DNA of 64,000 bases from Actinomadura mexicana (GTDB lineage Bacteria > Actinomycetota > Actinomycetes > Streptosporangiales > Streptosporangiaceae). The position numbers and the translations under genes were made by a program. This document shows positions 52,581 to 60,857 of this stretch, piece by piece. Below the pieces are notes generated by a model. It saw only the letters and a program-made list of their open reading frames with translations. It did not search any database and had not been told where the DNA came from. Position 1 is the first letter of the stretch, and the number at the start of each line of letters is the position of its first letter. The DNA lies in assembly GCF_900188105.1 (NCBI RefSeq), contig NZ_FZNP01000001.1, forward strand, positions 62,001-126,000, read 5' to 3'.

Positions 52581-54233
52581 ATGGCAACAGGAGCGGATCG
52601 AGCACGCACCGAGCGCGCCGCGCTGGAACGCGCCTTCTGGGTCTGGCTGATCGCGGCGATCGTCGCCGGCGGCGCCTGGCTGGGGGCGCTCCTGGCCGTG
52701 GACGACGGGTCGCGGGCCATCGTCGCCCTGGGCGGCGGCGCGGCGGCGCTCCTGGTGAGCCTCGCCGCCGGGGCCGCGGCCTACCACGCCGAGTGCGCGC
52801 GGGCCGCCCGCGAGCGGCTGGCCCGGGTCGAGGGCGAGAGCGACCTCCTGGAGCGCAGGCTCCAGGAGCTGGTCGACGGACCGCTCCCGGCGCTGATCGA
52901 ACGGCTGCACGCCGGAGCCGCGCCGGACGAGACCCTGGCCGAGCTGCAGGCAGTCCCGAACCACCTGCTGGGCCGCCTGGTGCGCATGGTGGCGGAGGGC
53001 GTCGCCGCGGGCGAGCGGCACGCGTCCCGCGCCGAGACCGAGCTGGCCGCCCTGGAGGAGGAGGTCGACCGGCTCGCCGACTCGACGCTGCCCGTCCTGA
53101 TCGAGCGGATCCGCGGCGACCGCGCCTCGGCCGCGTCCGTGCTGGCCGAGTTCCCGGCACCCGAGCACGCGGCGCTCGACCGGCTCCTTCGCGCGCTCGC
53201 CGACGACGTGGCCGCCGGGGAGCGCACCCGGGCGGCGGCCATGGCGGCCTCCGCGGCCGCGGCGGCGCGGATCCAGGCGCAGACGACCCGCATGCTCGCC
53301 CAGCTCCGGGAGCTGGAGGACCGCTACAGCGAGGACGAGGTCTTCGGCGACCTGCTCGACCTCGACCACCACGTCTCCCAGATGGGGCGCCTGGCCGACA
53401 GCATCGCGCTGCTCAGCGGCGGGCGCTCGGGGCGGCGCTGGACCAAGCCCATCATGATGGAGAGCGTCATCCGCGGCGCCATGGGGCGGATCGCCTCCTA
53501 CCAGCGCGTCCAGTACCACTCGACCAGCACCGCCGCCATCGCCGGATTCGCCGCCGAGGGCGTCATGCACGCGCTGGCCGAGCTGATGGACAACGCCGCC
53601 AACTTCTCCCCGCACGGCTCGGCCGTGCACGTCTACGCCGAGGAGGAGGACGCCGGGATCGTCATCACGGTCGAGGACAGCGGGCTCGGGATGCGCCAGC
53701 GCGAGCGGGAGCGCGCCGAGCGGCTGGTCTCCGAGGCCGCCGACCTGACGTCGCTGCCCGGCACCCGGCTGGGCCTGGCGGTGGTCGGGCGGCTGGCGGG
53801 CAAGCACGGCCTGCGGGTCAGCTTCCGGCCGTCCTCGCGCGGCGGCGTCGGCGTGGTCGTGCTGATCCCGCGCCAGCTCGTCACCCACACCTCCGGCGGG
53901 GCCGGCACGGGGACCCTGGCGGAGTCCATCCGCAGCGTGCCCAGGGGCACCGGCGCCCCCGCCCGGGAACCCGTCCGCGAGCCCGCCCCGGCCATGGCCG
54001 CGGCGGCGCCCTCGGACCCCTCCGACCCGGCGGTGCACCTGCCCAAGCGCCGTCGCGGCGCCACGCTCACCGAGACGGTGGAGCCGCAGGCCGCACCGCC
54101 TCCCCTCCCCCGCGACCCGGGGACGCGGTTCGCCGCGTTCCGCGCGTCCACCTCGGGGAGCCACCGAACGACCGGCGGCGCGGAGACCGGCGCCGACCGG
54201 GAGGACCCGTCCACCCAAGACCCCGATCAGTAG
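52581..54233 (+). CDS. cvnA: Conservon sensor histidine-kinase-like protein CvnA
   Basis: This 550-aa protein has two N-terminal membrane helices (about 17-62), a long alpha-helical coiled region, and a HATPase_c domain near 320-420: 'LAELMDNAANFSPHGSAVHVYAEE' (N box), 'VEDSGLGM' (G1), 'GTRLGLAVVGRLA' (G2). A disordered Pro/Ala-rich tail follows. It is the first gene of a cvnABCDE conservon, which acts like a bacterial G-protein-coupled module at the membrane. The classical phospho-His box is replaced by 'LDLDHHVSQMGRLADSIALLSGG', the usual conservon form. The promoter probably lies in the AT-rich stretch 52440-52530. Confidence 0.9.
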   Translation: MATGADRARTERAALERAFWVWLIAAIVAGGAWLGALLAVDDGSRAIVALGGGAAALLVSLAAGAAAYHAECARAARERLARVEGESDLLERRLQELVDGPLPALIERLHAGAAPDETLAELQAVPNHLLGRLVRMVAEGVAAGERHASRAETELAALEEEVDRLADSTLPVLIERIRGDRASAASVLAEFPAPEHAALDRLLRALADDVAAGERTRAAAMAASAAAAARIQAQTTRMLAQLRELEDRYSEDEVFGDLLDLDHHVSQMGRLADSIALLSGGRSGRRWTKPIMMESVIRGAMGRIASYQRVQYHSTSTAAIAGFAAEGVMHALAELMDNAANFSPHGSAVHVYAEEEDAGIVITVEDSGLGMRQRERERAERLVSEAADLTSLPGTRLGLAVVGRLAGKHGLRVSFRPSSRGGVGVVVLIPRQLVTHTSGGAGTGTLAESIRSVPRGTGAPAREPVREPAPAMAAAAPSDPSDPAVHLPKRRRGATLTETVEPQAAPPPLPRDPGTRFAAFRASTSGSHRTTGGAETGADREDPSTQDPDQ

Positions 54234-54355
54234 GGCTCATGGCCCGGCGCCCGTCCCGCGGACGGGCACGGGCCGACCGGTCCCGGCGGCCTCGTCCGGA
54301 CCGCAGGATCGACAGATAGGAGGCAGGGGCCCGCGTCTGCGGCGGACGGCGCCCC

Positions 54356-54769
54356 GTGATCTCGATGAGCACCGATGAGCGTCGACTCGACTGGCTTCTG
54401 ACGTCCCTCGCGGAACGGGCCCCCGGCGTCCAGCACGTCCTGGTGCTGTCCAGGGACGGTCTGAAGATCTGCCACACCCCCGGGCTGGACGACGACCGGG
54501 CCGACCAGCTCGCGGCCATCGCCTCGGGCATCCAGAGCCTGTCCATGACGGCCTCCCACGAGTTCGGCCGGGGCGTCGGCGCCGGCCAGTCGATGGTGGA
54601 GTTCCCCGGCGGGCTGCTGCTGATCATCCCGGCCGGCGAGGGGGCGCACCTGGCCGTGGTGGCCCGCGACGACGCCGACGTCGGCCTCGTCGGGCACAGC
54701 ATGAACGAGCTGGTGGAGCAGATCGGCGGCTACCTGACCGCGGCTCCGCGCACGTCCGCGTCGAGATGA
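54356..54769 (+). CDS. cvnB: Conservon roadblock/LC7 protein CvnB
   Basis: This 137-aa protein has the roadblock/LC7 fold ('LDWLLTSLAERAPGVQHVLVLSRDGLKICHTPGLDDDRADQLAAIASGIQSLS'). It acts with CvnD as a GAP or scaffold-like partner. The start is GTG 54356 or ATG 54365; an AGGAGG lies 32 bases upstream, too far to serve it. Its stop overlaps the cvnC start by 4 bases. Confidence 0.9.
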   Translation: MISMSTDERRLDWLLTSLAERAPGVQHVLVLSRDGLKICHTPGLDDDRADQLAAIASGIQSLSMTASHEFGRGVGAGQSMVEFPGGLLLIIPAGEGAHLAVVARDDADVGLVGHSMNELVEQIGGYLTAAPRTSASR

Positions 54770-55128
54770 ACCCGCGCCCCCTGGACCTGGACGATCCGGA
54801 CCGGCTCTACACCGTGACCGGTGGCCGCAGCAGGGCCGGCGACGCGGACCTCGACCTCGTCACGCTGGTCGTCGCGGAGAACGACCCGGCGCCGGGCATG
54901 CAGTCCGAGCACGTCGCGATCCTGCGGTCGTGCCGGAACGAGCCGGTGGCGGTGGTGGAGCTGTCCTCCCATCTGCGGCTGCCGGTGAGCGTCGTGAAGA
55001 TCCTTCTGCTCGACCTGCGCGACACCGGCCACATCACCGTCCGCCATCCGACGTCGGCCACCGCGACGACCCACCTGGCCGACCTGGACACCCTGAAGGA
55101 GGTGCTCGTTGGACTCAAAGCCCTCTGA
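54766..55128 (+). CDS. cvnC: Conservon DUF742 protein CvnC
   Basis: This is a 120-aa DUF742 winged-helix-like protein ('RLYTVTGGRSRAGDADLDLVTLV', 'LSSHLRLPVSVVKILLLDLRDTGHITV'). It couples CvnA/B to the GTPase in the conservon model. It overlaps cvnB by 4 bases and cvnD by 20 bases. Confidence 0.92.
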   Translation: MNPRPLDLDDPDRLYTVTGGRSRAGDADLDLVTLVVAENDPAPGMQSEHVAILRSCRNEPVAVVELSSHLRLPVSVVKILLLDLRDTGHITVRHPTSATATTHLADLDTLKEVLVGLKAL

Positions 55129-55750
55129 CCGCGCACCGGACCCCGCGCCCGCGGACGACGTGCCGCTGCGGCGCAGCGTCCGGGACGCGCTGAAGATCGT
55201 GATCGTGGGCGGGTTCGGCGTCGGGAAGACCACCATGGTCGGCTCGATCTCCGAGATCCGCCCGCTGAGCACCGAGGAGGTCATGACGAAGGCCGGCGTC
55301 GGCATCGACGACCCGAGCCGCGTCGCCGACAAGCGGACCACCACGGTCGCCTTCGACTTCGGCCGGATCTCCCTGGACGCCCACCGCGTGCTCTACCTGT
55401 TCGGCGCTCCGGGCCAGCAGCGGTTCTGGTTCATCTGGGACCAGCTGTTCTCCGGCAGCCTGGGCGCGGTGGTGCTGGTGGACACGCGCCGCCTGGAGGA
55501 GTCCTTCTACCCGCTCGACCGGCTGGAGCACCACAAGATGCCGTTCGTGGTGGCGGTCAACCGGTTCGAGGGCCCCGAGCCGCGGCCGTCGCTGGACCGG
55601 GTCCGCGACGCGCTGTCGCTTTCCGGGGGCGTCCCCCTGGTCGACTGCGACGCCCGGCAGCGCGACTCCTCCAAGAGCGTGCTGATCACGCTCGTCCGGC
55701 ACCTCACCACCCTCCACGACCCCGCCGCGCTCCAGGAGGCCGCGCAGTGA
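55109..55750 (+). CDS. cvnD: Conservon small GTPase CvnD (Ras-like ATP/GTP-binding protein)
   Basis: This 213-aa GTPase has P-loop 'VGGFGVGKTT' near residue 31, switch II 'GAPGQQRFWFIW', and 'VAVNRFEG', where the canonical NKxD specificity motif is replaced by NRFE, as in this family. It starts with TTG at 55109; AAGGAGGT (55096-55103) is perfectly spaced 5 bases upstream, inside cvnC, so TTG is real rather than a missed ATG. Confidence 0.9.
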   Translation: MDSKPSDRAPDPAPADDVPLRRSVRDALKIVIVGGFGVGKTTMVGSISEIRPLSTEEVMTKAGVGIDDPSRVADKRTTTVAFDFGRISLDAHRVLYLFGAPGQQRFWFIWDQLFSGSLGAVVLVDTRRLEESFYPLDRLEHHKMPFVVAVNRFEGPEPRPSLDRVRDALSLSGGVPLVDCDARQRDSSKSVLITLVRHLTTLHDPAALQEAAQ

Positions 55751-56982
55751 CCGACGAGACCCTCCGGCCCCCCGCCGACGAGAACGCCGTCCGCCTGTAC
55801 GGGGAGGACTTCGACCAGCGGCCGAAGGACTTCTTCGAACGGATGCGGCGCGAGCACGGCCCCGTCGTGCCCGTCCTGCTCGAAGGCGACATCCCCGCCT
55901 GGTACGTGATCGGGTACCGGGAGGTCAACCACGTCACCGGCAACCCCGCGCTGTTCGCCCGCGACACCCGGCGCTGGAACGCCTGGGACATGGTCCCCGA
56001 GAACTGGTCGCTGCTGCCGTTCGTCGGCTGGAACCCCTCGGTGATGCTCGCCGAGGGCGAGGAGCACCACCGGCGCAGCGCGGCGATCAGCGACGCGCTG
56101 GACGCCGTCGACCGCACCGAGCTGGCGGGCATCTGCGAGCGCGTCGCCGACCACCTGATCGACGAGTTCGCGGGGGACGGCGAGGCCGACCTCGGCCGCC
56201 AGTTCGCCGACCGGCTCCCCCCGATGGTGATGGTCGGGATCTTCGGCGTCCCCGACGCCGAGGTGCCGGACATGATCCGCGACATCCAGGACGTGGCGGG
56301 CTCCGACGAGAACGCCGTCGCCGCCTACCAGCGGCTCCAGGAGACCATGCGCCGGCTGGCCGAGACCCGCAGGGCGCACCCCGGCGCGGACGTCACCTCC
56401 CGCCTGCTGCAGCACCCCGCCGGCTACACCGTCGACGAGCTGATCAGCGACCTGATCCCCATGCTCAGCGCCGGGACCCTGCCGACCGGCCACTGGATCG
56501 GCAACACGCTGCGGCTGATGCTGGTGGACGACCAGTTCGCCGTGACGCTCCAGGGCGGCCGCGGCAGCGTCACCCAGGCGCTCAACCAGGTGCTGTGGGA
56601 GGACACGCCGTCCCAGAACAACATCGGCCGCTTCGCCGTGCGCTCCTGCGAGCTGGCCGGCCGCAAGATCCGTCCGGGCGACATGCTGATCCTCGGCTGG
56701 GCCGCGGCGAACGCCGACCCGCAGGTCGCGCCGCCCGCGCAGGGCGCCGGCGCGGGGAACCGCGCCCACCTGTCGTTCGGCCACGGCGACCACGGATGCC
56801 CCTACCCCGCCCCGGAACTCGCCGAGGTCGTCGCCAAGACCGCGGTGGAGGTCCTGCTCGACCGCCTGCCCGACATCGAGCTCGCCGTGAAACCGGACGA
56901 ACTCCTGTGGCTCCCGTCGTTCTGGGTCCGCCGCCTGGCCGCCCTCCCCGTCAGATTCACCCCGGCCCTCACCCCCCGATGA
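55747..56982 (+). CDS. cvnE: Conservon cytochrome P450 CvnE (CYP157-like) lacking ExxR
   Basis: This 411-aa P450 has heme Cys in 'FGHGDHGCPYPA'. The I helix reads 'MLSAGTLPTGHWIG' without the usual acid-Thr pair, and the K helix reads 'LNQVLWEDTP': the invariant Glu and Arg are replaced by Gln281 and Trp284. CYP157 P450s of Streptomyces conservons are known for this E/R loss (QxxW), so the gene is typical of its family and not degenerate. GTG start overlaps the cvnD stop (GTGA). It ends the operon. Confidence 0.88.
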   Translation: MTDETLRPPADENAVRLYGEDFDQRPKDFFERMRREHGPVVPVLLEGDIPAWYVIGYREVNHVTGNPALFARDTRRWNAWDMVPENWSLLPFVGWNPSVMLAEGEEHHRRSAAISDALDAVDRTELAGICERVADHLIDEFAGDGEADLGRQFADRLPPMVMVGIFGVPDAEVPDMIRDIQDVAGSDENAVAAYQRLQETMRRLAETRRAHPGADVTSRLLQHPAGYTVDELISDLIPMLSAGTLPTGHWIGNTLRLMLVDDQFAVTLQGGRGSVTQALNQVLWEDTPSQNNIGRFAVRSCELAGRKIRPGDMLILGWAAANADPQVAPPAQGAGAGNRAHLSFGHGDHGCPYPAPELAEVVAKTAVEVLLDRLPDIELAVKPDELLWLPSFWVRRLAALPVRFTPALTPR

Positions 56983-57032
56983 TCCCTGACCGGGGTCTCG
57001 GGGTTTGATCTGGCGGTGCCGGCGTCCGGGGG

Positions 57033-57866
57033 CTAGGCCGGGGCGGGGCGCTCGGCCGGACGGCGGGTGGGGCGCCAGGTGGCCACGAGGGCGAACGCGA
57101 GCAGGAGTTCGGCGACGTCGCCGCCGTAGTACATGAGTTCGGCGCCGCCGCGTACCTGGGCGATGGGCGCGTGGACGTCGATGAGGAAGCCGCCGTAGAT
57201 GAGCTGGGAGACGGTCGCGTGGACGGCGACCGCGGCGCCCAGGACCACCAGCCGTGCCAGGACGCCGGGACGGGACGGGGCGGGGTCCGGGCCTGCGATG
57301 ACCCAGGCGAACAGGCAGCCCGACAGCAGGAAGTGGACGTGCAGCGCCATGTGCAGCCCCGGGTGCTCCATCGCGGCGTTGTACAGCGGGGTGAAGTACA
57401 CCAGGGGCAGAGTGCCCGCGCTCAGCACCAGCGCGGTCACCGGGTGGGCCACGATCCGCAGGGGAAGGCTGCGCAGGACGCCGGTCATCCGCCTGGCGCG
57501 GGCGGCGGGAGCGGCGCGGAGCAGGACCGTGATCGGGGCGCCCAGCACCAGCGCCACCGGCGCGTACATGCCGATGATCAGGTGCTGGAGCATGTGCCCG
57601 CGGAAGTCGCGGCCGGCGAAGGCGTCCACCGGGGCCGACAGCGCGAGCGCGAGCAGCGCGCAGCCGGCGAGGAAGGCCGCGGCGCGCGTCCGCCCCGGTC
57701 CCCGCTCCGGATTGCGGCGGCGGCCCCGCCGCCACAGCGCCAGGTAGCCGGCCGCGACGAGCGCCACCGCCACCAGAGGCAGAACGGTCTGCAGCGAGGA
57801 CGCGCCGCCGTCGTGTTCGTGCATCGGGTGACCGGCCGCCTGGAGCAGCGGCATGGCGGGCGTCAT
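57033..57866 (-). CDS. ctaG: Cytochrome c oxidase assembly protein, caa3-type CtaG
   Basis: This is a 277-aa protein with about seven membrane helices and the CtaG histidines in 'GHMLQHLIIGMYAPVALVLGAP' and 'LHMALHVHFLLSGCLFAW'. These probably bind copper for insertion into cytochrome oxidase. A His-rich N terminus ('GHPMHEHDGG') faces outward. The ATG at 57866 overlaps the DUF2243 stop by 4 bases. It is convergent with the conservon. Confidence 0.88.
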   Translation of the reverse strand: MTPAMPLLQAAGHPMHEHDGGASSLQTVLPLVAVALVAAGYLALWRRGRRRNPERGPGRTRAAAFLAGCALLALALSAPVDAFAGRDFRGHMLQHLIIGMYAPVALVLGAPITVLLRAAPAARARRMTGVLRSLPLRIVAHPVTALVLSAGTLPLVYFTPLYNAAMEHPGLHMALHVHFLLSGCLFAWVIAGPDPAPSRPGVLARLVVLGAAVAVHATVSQLIYGGFLIDVHAPIAQVRGGAELMYYGGDVAELLLAFALVATWRPTRRPAERPAPA

Positions 57867-58411
57867 CCGGCCGGTCCGAAGTTCGGAGTGCGCGCTCCGG
57901 ACGGGGACAGCGGTCTGGCGCTGCGCTGGACGAGGTAGCCGGCGGCGACCAGCACGGCGCCCAGAAGCAGGAACCCGATGTCCCACCAGATCTGGTGAGG
58001 GCCGCCGTGAACGTGATGGATGCCCAGTATCTGGTGGTCGACGATCCCTTCGACCAGGTTGAACAGACCCCAGCCCACCAGGATCCAGCCCCACAGCGCC
58101 GCTGAGGTCCACACCCGCCGGCGGTCCCGCGTGACCCGCGAGTACAGGAGGGCGAGGCCGGTCAGGACCGACAGCCAGCACACGACGTGGAAGATGCCGT
58201 CCCACACCGTGTTCATCTCCAGTCCCGACACGGTGTGGGGCGAGTAGTACTTCACCCCGATGTTGTCGGTGTCGGTGCTGGTCAGCATGTGGTGCCACTG
58301 CAGCACCTGGTGCAGCAGTATGCCGTCGACGAACCCGCCGAGCCCGACACCGAGGACGATCCCCGGCAGTCGCAGATTCGCCGGCGTCTCGTCCGTGCGG
58401 CCTTCTCGCAT
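57863..58411 (-). CDS. DUF2243 membrane protein
   Basis: This 182-aa protein has four helices and the DUF2243 features 'GFVDGILLHQVLQWHHMLTSTD', 'GIFHVVCW' and 'VDHQILGIHHVH'; the many membrane-embedded histidines suggest a metal or heme role. It is regularly paired with CtaG in actinomycetes, as here (4-base overlap). The ATG at 58411 has AGGGAGGGG upstream, ahead of the frame extension. Confidence 0.87.
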   Translation of the reverse strand: MREGRTDETPANLRLPGIVLGVGLGGFVDGILLHQVLQWHHMLTSTDTDNIGVKYYSPHTVSGLEMNTVWDGIFHVVCWLSVLTGLALLYSRVTRDRRRVWTSAALWGWILVGWGLFNLVEGIVDHQILGIHHVHGGPHQIWWDIGFLLLGAVLVAAGYLVQRSARPLSPSGARTPNFGPAG

Positions 58412-58483
58412 CGTCCCCTCCCTTCGTCGGCGTCTACCTACCGCTGGGTCCCGGACTAAACGGGAGAGGGGTCGCCAACGGAA

Positions 58484-58499
58484 CATACCTGTGAGTATG
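58484..58499. promoter_or_regulatory. TetR-type operator between DUF2243 and monooxygenase genes
   Basis: CATAC (58484-58488) and GTATG (58495-58499) are inverted around CTGTGA, 11 bases upstream of the monooxygenase ATG. The tetR gene downstream in the same operon is the probable binder. An overlapping ATGGT/ACCAT pair (58497-58511) reaches the start codon. Confidence 0.5.
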
Positions 58500-58509
58500 G
58501 TTCCGTACC

Positions 58510-59673
58510 ATGGAGTATGGAGACGGAATCGTCCGCCGTGTGCGGGACCTCGCGCCGGCGTTCGCCGAACGCGCGCGGATCGCCGAGGAGGCGCGGCGGC
58601 TGCCCGAGGAGACCATCGCCGACCTCGCCTCGGCCGGGCTCTTCGCGATGCTGGTGCCGAAGCGGTTCGGCGGGGCCGAGCGCGGGTTCGAGGAGATGGC
58701 GGCGGCGTGCCGGGAGGCGGGCGCCGGGTGCGCCTCGACCGGGTGGCTTTCGGTCATCTACACGCTGCACAACTGGATGGTCGGGCTCTTCCCCGAGCGG
58801 GCGCAGGCCGAGGTCTGGGCGGACCGGCCGTACGCGCTGATCCCGTGCGTCCTCGCGCCGACCGGGACGGCGGCTCCCGCGGACGGCGGGCACCGGGTCA
58901 CCGGGCGCTGGTCGTGGGGCAGCGGGGTGATGCACGCCGGGCACGTCATGGTCATGGCGCTGGTCACCGCGGGCGACGCGATCGAGCCGAGGCTGTTCCT
59001 GCTGCCGCGCGAGGAGGTGAGCGTCCACGACGTCTGGCAGACCAGCGGGATGCGGGGCACCGGCAGCAACGACATCGAGGTGGCCGACGTCTTCGTCCCG
59101 GCGCACCGGTCGGTGCCGCTCCTCGACCTGGCGGAGGGGCGCTCGCCCGGGTCCCTCGTCCACTCCGCGGCGCTCTACCGGACGCCGCTCGTGCCCGTGT
59201 TCGCGCTGACCGGCGCCGCGCCCGTGCTCGGCGTGGCCGAAGGCGTGCTGGCGCGGTTCGCCGAGCGGACGCGGGGCCGGGTGATGGCCTACTCCGGGGA
59301 GCGGCAGCGCGAGACGACCGGCGCGCAGATCCGGCTCGCGTCGGCGACGGCGGACCTGGCCGCGGCCCGGCTGCTTCTGGAGGACGCCCTGGGCGGCGTC
59401 GTCCGCGCCGTGGCGGAGGGGGGTTGCGATTTGCGGCGGCGGGCCGGGGCGCGACTGGTGGCGGCGCACGTCGCCGGGACCGCGCGGCGGGTCGTCAACG
59501 ACCTGTGCTCGGCGGCCGGGGCGAGCGCGCAGTTCACCGACTCCCCCTTCCAGCGGGCGCAGCGGGACGTGAATACGATCTCCGGGCACGTGGTGTTCGA
59601 ACCGGACGCGGCGTACGCCCTCTACGGCAGGATCGAGCTGGGTCTGGACCCCGGCCCGGTGACCCTGGTGTGA
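58510..59673 (+). CDS. Acyl-CoA dehydrogenase-fold flavin monooxygenase (group D hydroxylase-like)
   Basis: This is a 387-aa protein with the ACAD fold but hydroxylase features: 'VPKRFGGAERGFEEMAAACREAGAGCASTGWL', 'GRWSWGSGVMHAGHVMVMAL' (the sequence block of HsaA/HpaB-C2-type two-component monooxygenases), and 'QTSGMRGTGSNDIEVADVFVPAHR'. The catalytic base of true acyl-CoA dehydrogenases is not evident. It would need reduced FMN from a separate reductase. There is no ribosome-binding site, and the operator abuts the ATG, so the mRNA is probably leaderless. A TetR gene follows in the same operon. Confidence 0.78.
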   Translation: MEYGDGIVRRVRDLAPAFAERARIAEEARRLPEETIADLASAGLFAMLVPKRFGGAERGFEEMAAACREAGAGCASTGWLSVIYTLHNWMVGLFPERAQAEVWADRPYALIPCVLAPTGTAAPADGGHRVTGRWSWGSGVMHAGHVMVMALVTAGDAIEPRLFLLPREEVSVHDVWQTSGMRGTGSNDIEVADVFVPAHRSVPLLDLAEGRSPGSLVHSAALYRTPLVPVFALTGAAPVLGVAEGVLARFAERTRGRVMAYSGERQRETTGAQIRLASATADLAAARLLLEDALGGVVRAVAEGGCDLRRRAGARLVAAHVAGTARRVVNDLCSAAGASAQFTDSPFQRAQRDVNTISGHVVFEPDAAYALYGRIELGLDPGPVTLV

Positions 59674-59702
59674 GGGCGTCCGCCGGCGGAGACGGGGGTG
59701 GG

Positions 59703-60248
59703 ATGACGGCCCGAACGAGGACGGCGCGGCCCAGGGTGGCGCGGCGCGACTGGATCGAGGCCGCCTACGGGGAGCTGGCCCGCGCCGGCGAGCGCGGCGT
59801 GGCGATCACCACGCTGGCGGCCCGGCTCGGCGTCACCAAGGGCAGCTTCTACTGGCACTTCCGGGACCGCCCGGAGCTGATGCGGGCGCTGCTGGACCGG
59901 TGGGCGCACGAGCGGACCGACGAGATGCTCGGGCTCGCGCTCGGCAGTACGGCCGACCCGCGCGAGCGGCTGCGCCGCATCCAGGCGCTCGGCCGCGAGG
60001 TCGCGCCGATCGACCGGGCGATGCGGCTGTGGGCCCAGCACGAGCCCGCGGCGGAGGAGGCGGTGCGGCACGCCGACCGGGCGCTGCTCGGGCACATCGC
60101 CGCGTGCCTGGAGCACCTCGGGTTCGACGAGGAGGAGGCGCGCCTGCGGGCGCAGCTGATGCTGCGGGTCTGGGCCGGCGGCTACCTCGTGCCCGGGACC
60201 GGGCCCGACCCGCGGGAGCGCATGCTGGAGATCCTCCTCGCTCCCTAG
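59703..60248 (+). CDS. TetR-family transcriptional regulator
   Basis: This 181-aa protein has 'DWIEAAYGELARAGERGVAITTLAARLGVTKGSFYWHFRDRPELMRALLDRW', an intact TetR HTH, then an acid-rich ligand domain. GGGGGTGGG precedes the ATG at 59703. It probably represses its own operon through the repeat at 58484-58499. Confidence 0.87.
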   Translation: MTARTRTARPRVARRDWIEAAYGELARAGERGVAITTLAARLGVTKGSFYWHFRDRPELMRALLDRWAHERTDEMLGLALGSTADPRERLRRIQALGREVAPIDRAMRLWAQHEPAAEEAVRHADRALLGHIAACLEHLGFDEEEARLRAQLMLRVWAGGYLVPGTGPDPRERMLEILLAP

Positions 60249-60266
60249 CCGGGCCTCACTCCCGGC
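60248..60266. terminator. Bidirectional terminator between convergent TetR and CxxC-protein genes
   Basis: GCCGGG (60248-60253) and CCCGGC (60261-60266) pair over a 7-base loop. The hairpin overlaps the stop codons of both genes. Confidence 0.55.
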
Positions 60267-60663
60267 GGACGAAGCCGTGCCGCGCGAGCACCTCGGCGAA
60301 CTGCCGCCCGGCCGGGGTGAGCTCCCTGCCGAGACCGCGGCAGGCGGCGCAGCGTTCCTCCTCCGGCTCGTCCGGGCGGGCCTTCATGTGATCGTCGATG
60401 GCGCGTTCCACGGCGGTCACGATGGTGGGCTCGGCGCCCTCGGGCGCGGCGACGGGCGGGGCGCCCGGGGCGGGACGCAGCACGTGGGCGCGGCGGGCCG
60501 CCTGGGCGACCGCGATCAGCTCGCCGGCCCGGCGGTGCCAGGCGAGCCACTGCTCGTTCGGGGTGCTGCCCGTCCCCCCGCACACCGCGCAGTCGTCCTC
60601 CAGCGCCTCCAGCAACCGCGACAGGAGCCCGGCGCTCGCGGCCCGGTCACCCACTCCGGTCAC
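60256..60663 (-). CDS. Small zinc-finger-like protein with two CxxC motifs
   Basis: This is a 135-aa protein with 'CAVCGGTGST' near residue 25 and 'CAACRGLGRELT' near residue 104. These are two halves of a DnaJ-type CxxCxGxG zinc ribbon separated by a helical arm. Function is unknown; zinc binding is expected. The GTG start at 60663 overlaps the stop of the newly noted 57-aa gene (GTGA). It is the last gene of the DUF4407/kinase operon. Confidence 0.75.
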   Translation of the reverse strand: MTGVGDRAASAGLLSRLLEALEDDCAVCGGTGSTPNEQWLAWHRRAGELIAVAQAARRAHVLRPAPGAPPVAAPEGAEPTIVTAVERAIDDHMKARPDEPEEERCAACRGLGRELTPAGRQFAEVLARHGFVRRE

Positions 60664-60833
60664 CCCGCGCAGGCTTCACGAATCCCTGTCCATTCACGCT
60701 CGCCTCGGTCGGGCCCCGCGGGGGCCCCACTCCCTCGTACGCGCGCCGGGGCCGCCGGGTTCGGATCCGCGCCGGTCATCGCGTTCGCTTTGATCAACTC
60801 GACGCAGATGCGATACAGCAGGCTCGCCCGCAT
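60660..60833 (-). CDS. Small protein, 57 aa, unknown
   Basis: It begins 'MRASLLYRICVELIKANAMT' (short hydrophobic N terminus) and continues as a disordered, Pro/Arg-rich tail. Three things support it: AGGAGA (60839-60844) sits 5 bases before the ATG; it lies 25 bases after the kinase gene; and its TGA overlaps the GTG of the next gene. It is too short for routine gene finding. The N-terminal helix may associate with the membrane. Confidence 0.6.
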   Translation of the reverse strand: MRASLLYRICVELIKANAMTGADPNPAAPARVRGSGAPAGPDRGEREWTGIREACAG

Positions 60834-60857
60834 GTCGTTCTCCTCACTGAGGGATGC

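Noticed and set aside
55747..56982. CvnE as a degenerate pseudogene because ExxR is missing
   Set aside because: The QxxW replacement is characteristic of CYP157 conservon P450s; heme Cys and overall length are intact.
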